NCBI GenBank assembly: GCA_029263215.1 | Contig: JAJCXY010000035.1 | Coordinates: 1-64,000 of the forward strand | Source of the DNA: Acidimicrobiales bacterium | GTDB lineage: Bacteria > Actinomycetota > Acidimicrobiia > Acidimicrobiales > Aldehydirespiratoraceae | Reading direction: 5' to 3' | Length of the DNA stretch: 64,000 nucleotides | Shown here: piece by piece, positions 60,123 to 64,000 of the stretch | How the letters are laid out: each line of letters opens with the position of its first letter | Position numbering within the stretch: position 1 is the stretch's first letter | Notes under the pieces: model-generated | Databases searched by the model: none | What the model was told of the DNA's origin: nothing | What the model saw: the letters and a program-made list of their open reading frames with translations, nothing else | Translations under genes and position numbers: made by a program

Positions 60123-61409
60123 ATGAACGATCTGTGGCTGGACCTGCTCATCGTCGGTGCGCTCATCTGCGTGAATGCCATGTTGGCGGGTGCGGAGATG
60201 GCATTCGTTTCATTGCGGGAGGGCCAGCTGCGTGGTCTTGCCGAGGCGGGGAGTCGTGGCGAAAGGGTGGTTCGACTCACCCAGGATCCCAACCGGTATC
60301 TCGGTGCGGTTCAACTCGGGATCACACTGGCGGGCTTTCTCGCTTCGGCCACCGCAGCAGTGTCGATAAGCGAGCCCGTCTCGGACTTCTTCGGTGGCGG
60401 GCGCTACGGCAGGGCCGGAGCAGTCGCGGCGGTCACCGTCGTGTTGTCGCTCATCACACTTGTGCTGGGCGAGCTGGTTCCCAAGCGGCTCGCAATGCAA
60501 CGGGCGGAGCGGTGGAGTCTCTTCGTCGCACGCCCACTCACGGTGTTGATCACCGTGACTCGTCCGGTGATCGTCGTGTTGAGTTCGCTCACCGATCTGC
60601 TCGTACGTGCCGCGGGCGGCGACCCGGACCGGCAGCGAGACGAGATCACCGACGCCGAAATTGTGGATCTCGTAGAGGGTCAACCAACCCTGACCGACGC
60701 TCAACGTCAGATCATGGCGGGCGCCATCGAAATAGCGGGGCGCTCACTGCGTCAGGTCCTGGTGCCACGAAATAGGGTTGTGACCATTCATGAGGGGCTC
60801 CCTGTGAGTGAGGCACGCGACCGGCTCCGAAAGGCTGCTCACTCCCGAGCGCCCGTCGTGGGTGAAACCCTCGATGATCCCATCGGGCAAGTTCACCTCC
60901 GAGATCTGCTCGATGACGATGGTGTAGCGGGCGAGCGGGCGAGCCCTTTGCTCACGTTTCCTGAGACACTCTCGGTGCTCGAGGCGCTACGCCAGCTCCA
61001 GGCAGATCACTCTCAGCTGGCCGCCGTCGTCGACGAGCACGGAGGCACGGCAGGAATCGTCACCATGGAGGACCTCATCGAAGAACTGGTGGGCGAGATC
61101 TACGATGAGACCGACCGCGATCTACTCACTGTGCGACGCGACGACAATGGTGCCCTGCTGGTGCCCGGGTCTTTCCCGATCCACGACCTGACCGATGTCG
61201 GCGTAGGCCTGCCCGATGGCCATTACGCAACGGTTGCCGGACTCGTTCTCGACCGACTCGGCCATATCCCAGACGTTGGGGAGCACATTCGCGTCGAAGG
61301 CGTCGATATCGAGGTCGTGGCCATGGACCGACTATCGATCCGCACCCTTCGCATCGTGGTGCCGGATCCCCCGGCTGATCGGATCCAGCTTGACCTGCAG
61401 GGCGACTGA
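60123..61409 (+). CDS. CNNM/CorC-type membrane protein (hemolysin family)
   Basis: A 428-aa protein. The N-terminal CNNM domain has three to four helices with AGAEMAFVSLREGQL and GITLAGFLASATAA; two CBS repeats follow (LVPRNRVVTIHEGLPVSEARDRL; GTAGIVTMEDLIEELVGEIYDE), then a CorC_HlyC domain at the C-terminus. Homologues carry Mg2+/Co2+ efflux or are linked to magnesium homeostasis; hemolysis is a historical label. No operon partner. Confidence 0.88.
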   Translation: MNDLWLDLLIVGALICVNAMLAGAEMAFVSLREGQLRGLAEAGSRGERVVRLTQDPNRYLGAVQLGITLAGFLASATAAVSISEPVSDFFGGGRYGRAGAVAAVTVVLSLITLVLGELVPKRLAMQRAERWSLFVARPLTVLITVTRPVIVVLSSLTDLLVRAAGGDPDRQRDEITDAEIVDLVEGQPTLTDAQRQIMAGAIEIAGRSLRQVLVPRNRVVTIHEGLPVSEARDRLRKAAHSRAPVVGETLDDPIGQVHLRDLLDDDGVAGERASPLLTFPETLSVLEALRQLQADHSQLAAVVDEHGGTAGIVTMEDLIEELVGEIYDETDRDLLTVRRDDNGALLVPGSFPIHDLTDVGVGLPDGHYATVAGLVLDRLGHIPDVGEHIRVEGVDIEVVAMDRLSIRTLRIVVPDPPADRIQLDLQGD

Positions 61410-61454
61410 CGAGGATGTCCGAATATGGCAGCCGATCGGCTTCATACTCGGTGC

Positions 61455-61919
61455 ATGAGCCAGACAGAGTATTTCCTGAGTCCGATCTCCGAGAGCGATG
61501 CCGAGGCACTGAGGGCTGGGGGTGGACCGGCGTACACAGCTGATGAAGCACCCGGGTACCCGTGCCGCCGGTGCCTCAAGGATGCTGAGGTGGGCGACGA
61601 CCTCATTCTCGTATCGCATGACCCATTCGGGAGCCAGTCGAAGTACCGATCGGCGAGCCCGATCTTCCTGCATCGCCGTTCGTGCACGCCTGATCCCGGC
61701 GTCGGCGAGTTGCCGGCCCAGTTGACTCGACGCCGACTCTCGGTTCGCTCGTTCGATCAGTCGGAGATGATGATCGACGCGGCTGTGATCGACGGCCAGG
61801 ACCTCGAGGAAACGATCCTTGGGTTCTTCGGCGAGAGCCAGTCGCACCGCATCCACGTTCACAACGCCGAGCGAGGATGTTGGGCCGTGAACGTCGATCG
61901 GGTCCGAAGTCTGACCTGA
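61455..61919 (+). CDS. DUF1203 family protein
   Basis: A 154-aa protein with the DUF1203 layout: PGYPCRRCLKDAEVGDDLILVSHDPF with a CxxC pair, SPIFLHRRSC, and the C-terminal RIHVHNAERGCWAVNV. The family is small and uncharacterised, and widespread in soil bacteria and actinobacteria. ATG 61455 gives the usual start. Convergent with the VOC gene. Confidence 0.72.
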   Translation: MSQTEYFLSPISESDAEALRAGGGPAYTADEAPGYPCRRCLKDAEVGDDLILVSHDPFGSQSKYRSASPIFLHRRSCTPDPGVGELPAQLTRRRLSVRSFDQSEMMIDAAVIDGQDLEETILGFFGESQSHRIHVHNAERGCWAVNVDRVRSLT

Positions 61920-61930
61920 GGCAGCCGAGA

Positions 61931-61948
61931 ACCGTCGTCAGAGACGGT
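61931..61948. terminator. Hairpin at the junction of two convergent genes
   Basis: ACCGTC (61931-61936), loop GTCAGA, GACGGT (61943-61948): a perfect 6-bp stem between and partly within the convergent DUF1203 and VOC gene ends. Candidate shared terminator without a T-run. Confidence 0.35.
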
Positions 61949-62315
61949 CGGTGCCGAAGCGAATGATGTTGCCTGATGGATCGCTGATGGTGAACTCTCT
62001 CATGCCCCATGGTTGGTCGGTGATGCCAGTCGGATTCAGCTGGGCGTGCGACAGCGCTTGATGCCAGCGGTCCGCATCCTTGATGTGGAAGTAGCCCACC
62101 GTCGGGTTGTTGGCTGGATCGAGTTCAGGCTCTTGGTGGAGGTGTAGGACCTCATCGCCCTGATGACGGATCCACGCGTAGCCGGTGTCGTACTGCTCGA
62201 TCTCGAAGCCGGCCTGTCGGTAGAAGGCAAGGGCGTCGTCCATGTCGATCACGGGGAAGATGATTTTGGTGGTGATCCGATCGGGGGGAAGCATCATCAG
62301 TTGACGGGGGTGCAT
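61938..62315 (-). CDS. VOC-family (glyoxalase-like) protein
   Basis: A 125-aa vicinal-oxygen-chelate protein: ITTKIIFPVIDMDDALAFYRQAGFEIEQYDTGYAWIRHQGDEVLHLHQ, then YFHIKDADRWHQAL and FTISDPSGNIIRFG. It has the paired beta-alpha-beta modules with His and Glu metal positions. Members include dioxygenases, lyases and resistance proteins; nothing narrows the choice here. Confidence 0.75.
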   Translation of the reverse strand: MHPRQLMMLPPDRITTKIIFPVIDMDDALAFYRQAGFEIEQYDTGYAWIRHQGDEVLHLHQEPELDPANNPTVGYFHIKDADRWHQALSHAQLNPTGITDQPWGMREFTISDPSGNIIRFGTDRL

Positions 62316-62401
62316 GGAAAATGACCGTTGGGCATGTGGGGATCATGACACGGCACCCACTCGTCCGACCGAGGGCTTGCCATCTGGTCTCCGAGCTATT
62401 A

Positions 62402-62415
62402 GACAAGCGCTTGTT
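62402..62415. promoter_or_regulatory. KstR2-like TetR operator upstream of the mutase operon
   Basis: GACAAGCGCTTGTT contains the perfect palindrome ACAAGCGCTTGT (62403-62414). It fits the KstR2 consensus AnCAAGnnCTTGnT at all but the first base. It is 37 nt before the TetR ATG, so the regulator probably binds here. Confidence 0.6.
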
Positions 62416-62451
62416 CTGTTAACTGAGTTTGTGCACGGAGAGTCACCCTCG

Positions 62452-63024
62452 ATGGCCCAGATCAACCAGCGTGAGAACAATCGTGCAGCAGAGTTGCTCG
62501 ATGCCGCCGCCGTATTGTTCGCCGAACAGGGCTACGCCCGCACCACCATCCGCGAGGTCTCCTCCGCAGCCGGAATGGGGCCAGGGTCGGCCTACTACCA
62601 CTTCTCGTCCAAAGCAGACATGTTGCTCGCGGTGTACGAGCAGGGGGTGCGCAACGTCACTGGCGAAGTGATACGTAGGCTCGATGGTGTCGAGGCGCCG
62701 TGGGACCGCCTGGCCGCGGCGCTCGAAGGCCACATCGCCGCGGTTCTGGCGCCCACCGCGTACGCCAGAGTGATCGTGACGGTCCTGCCTGGCGACGTAC
62801 CCGATGTAGCCGACGATCTCAGGCGGCAACGCGATGCTTACGAGCTGGTGTGGAAGGGGCTCATAGGCGAGCTCGGCACCGCGGTGGACGGCGACCTTCT
62901 GCGCCTGTTCCTTCTGGGAGCGGCCAACTCCACCCAGATCTGGTTTCATCCCGGGACTCAGACTCCTACGGAGATAGCGGGAGCGTTCGTCGAGTTCCTG
63001 CGTCAGCCATTGGGGCAATCATGA
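62452..63024 (+). CDS. TetR-family regulator of the acyl-CoA mutase operon
   Basis: A 190-aa TetR protein: HTH in ELLDAAAVLFAEQGYARTTIREVSSAAGMGPGSAYYHFSSKADM. It precedes and overlaps (ATGA) a B12-binding subunit gene, so it is co-transcribed with the mutase. The KstR2-like site upstream suggests a repressor that responds to an acyl-CoA intermediate. ATG 62452; an in-frame GTG at 62431 is possible. Confidence 0.82.
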   Translation: MAQINQRENNRAAELLDAAAVLFAEQGYARTTIREVSSAAGMGPGSAYYHFSSKADMLLAVYEQGVRNVTGEVIRRLDGVEAPWDRLAAALEGHIAAVLAPTAYARVIVTVLPGDVPDVADDLRRQRDAYELVWKGLIGELGTAVDGDLLRLFLLGAANSTQIWFHPGTQTPTEIAGAFVEFLRQPLGQS

Positions 63025-63437
63025 GTGAGCGCATCCGGGTTCTGGTCACGAAGATAGGCCTCGACGGTCACGACCGAGGGAGCCGACTCGTGGCTCGATG
63101 GCTTCGCGACGCCGGTATGGAAGTGATCTACACCGCCCCGTGGCAGTCGTTGGAGACGGTTTGTTCGATAGTGATCGAGGAAGACGTGGACGTCATAGGC
63201 ATCTCGAGCCTGGCCACCGACCATCTCCTGATTCCGAAACTGATGGACGTTCTGCGCGATGCAGACCTGGGCGATGTCGGAGTCGTTGTCGGTGGGATCG
63301 TGCCCGACGAGGAGCAGGCTCCGCTGCTCGATGCCGGAGTACACGCCGTATTCGGCCCTGGCTCGTCGGGCGAAGAAGTCGTCGCGGCAGTTCGCGCCGC
63401 GGCGGAGAACCGAGCGAGGCAGGGAACGGCACCATGA
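63021..63437 (+). CDS. Cobalamin-binding (small) subunit of acyl-CoA mutase
   Basis: A 138-aa B12-binding domain: [27 protein letters not shown] carries the DxHxxG motif whose His replaces dimethylbenzimidazole on cobalt; [13 protein letters not shown] and [11 protein letters not shown] complete the nucleotide-tail site. It is a free-standing small subunit, as in isobutyryl-CoA and 2-hydroxyisobutyryl-CoA mutases. Overlaps the large subunit gene by 4 nt. Confidence 0.9.
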   Translation: MSERIRVLVTKIGLDGHDRGSRLVARWLRDAGMEVIYTAPWQSLETVCSIVIEEDVDVIGISSLATDHLLIPKLMDVLRDADLGDVGVVVGGIVPDEEQAPLLDAGVHAVFGPGSSGEEVVAAVRAAAENRARQGTAP

Positions 63438-64000
63438 CATCGAATGGCGAGACCGAGATCGGCTACGACGCTTGGCGTGCCGCCTATGAGCGTGAAATTC
63501 CCAACGACGAGACCCGCGAGAATCGATCTGGGATCGAAGTCAAGCCGCTCTACACCCGCGCTGACTGGGACGGTTCGAACTACGACACCCACTTGGGTCT
63601 GCCCGGAGCACCGCCCTACACCCGCGGCATCTACACAACGATGCACAGAGGTCGAACCTGGACCCAACGCCAACTGATCGGTCTGGGGACACCGGCCGAC
63701 TACAACTCCAGGGTCCGGATGCTGCTGGATGCCGGTTCGACGGCGATCAGCCTGCTGCCCTGCAACTCCGGCTTCAGAGGCATCGATTGTGACGAGGTCG
63801 ATCCGATCCTGCTGGGCACCTGCGGCACGGTGGTCAACAACGTCGACCATATGGACCAAGCACTCGGTGGTGTGCCCCTTTCGGAGATCTCGACCGCCAT
63901 GAACGATCCGAGCCCCTTCACGCTCCACGCCTTCCTGCTCGTCACAGCAGAGAGACGGGGCACCTCGTGGTCCGCGATCCGAGGTACCTCGAACCAGTCC
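63434..64000 (+). CDS. Acyl-CoA mutase large subunit (partial, runs off the window)
   Basis: The first 189 codons of a B12-dependent acyl-CoA mutase large subunit; no stop before the window end. [31 protein letters not shown] matches the N-terminal substrate barrel. In the methylmalonyl enzyme TIRQY has Tyr89; here TQRQL puts Leu at that place (Phe in isobutyryl-CoA mutase, Ile in 2-hydroxyisobutyryl-CoA mutase). The next loop [11 protein letters not shown] also departs from FDLPTHRGYD. It is therefore probably not methylmalonyl-CoA mutase but an enzyme for another branched or hydroxylated acyl-CoA. Confidence 0.85.
   Translation, partial: MTSNGETEIGYDAWRAAYEREIPNDETRENRSGIEVKPLYTRADWDGSNYDTHLGLPGAPPYTRGIYTTMHRGRTWTQRQLIGLGTPADYNSRVRMLLDAGSTAISLLPCNSGFRGIDCDEVDPILLGTCGTVVNNVDHMDQALGGVPLSEISTAMNDPSPFTLHAFLLVTAERRGTSWSAIRGTSNQS

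Overview
The window is high-GC DNA that reads like an actinobacterium: SufR-type regulation of suf genes, an F420-type (LLM) oxidoreductase, several ECF sigma factors with membrane partners, many GTG/TTG starts and 1-4 nt start/stop overlaps. Acidimicrobiia or a related deep-branching marine/soil actinobacterium is my best guess, but this is inference from gene content only. No rRNA, complete tRNA, CRISPR array, insertion sequence or replication origin was recognised.

Layout. 0.1-5.8 kb: divergent sufR and a tightly overlapping Fe-S assembly operon (ferredoxin, sufA, sufB, sufC, sufD, sufT) without sufS/sufU, ending in a truncated gene. 5.9-11 kb: an accessory patch with three PemK/MazF-type toxin-antitoxin pairs, a ParD remnant, a tRNA-3'-end-like sequence, a Thr-rich lipoprotein and an SLH-domain alpha/beta hydrolase. 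11-24 kb: CoA-disulfide reductase with rhodanese domain, a DUF6777-like lipoprotein beside a membrane-fused ECF sigma factor, a methyltransferase, a DppA-type aminopeptidase, a dimethylglycine/sarcosine dehydrogenase, and an ArsR-controlled locus with a C-S lyase and an M20 peptidase. 24-36 kb: a large catabolic locus (TetR, crotonase, aspartate dehydrogenase, two DapA-family lyases, aldehyde dehydrogenase, P450, MFS, hydantoinase, hydantoin-type racemase, FAD oxidoreductase). 36-38 kb: an ECF sigma operon. 38-41 kb: nucleoside-hydrolase-like lipoprotein and MFS.

41.2-46.1 kb: a copper/redox locus of eight genes in three transcription units: zf-HC2 anti-sigma plus ECF sigma, PCu(A)C plus TlpA, and cytochrome c plus SCO1 plus cupredoxin plus a membrane protein. 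All three units start with the same bipartite element GGGAACT-N16-CGACT, so the ECF factor very probably controls itself and the whole locus; the PCu(A)C promoter also carries a perfect CRP-type site. I regard this as the best-supported new system here.

46-50.8 kb: an amino-acid-synthesis-family protein, an unknown protein and a 1064-aa BNR-repeat protein. 50.8-57.8 kb: a seven-gene minus-strand operon joining early riboflavin-pathway enzymes (guanine-deaminase-like, RibD, GTP cyclohydrolase II) to an F420-type oxidoreductase, two MFS exporters and a divergent alanine racemase, without ribB/ribE/ribH; a pteridine- or azapteridine-like metabolite pathway is a reasonable hypothesis. 57.9-62.3 kb: TPP enzyme, a frameshifted SnoaL-like gene, a CorC-type membrane protein, DUF1203 and VOC proteins. 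62.4-64 kb: a TetR-controlled B12-dependent acyl-CoA mutase with separate subunits; the large subunit runs off the window and has Leu at the substrate-selecting position that is Tyr in methylmalonyl-CoA mutase.
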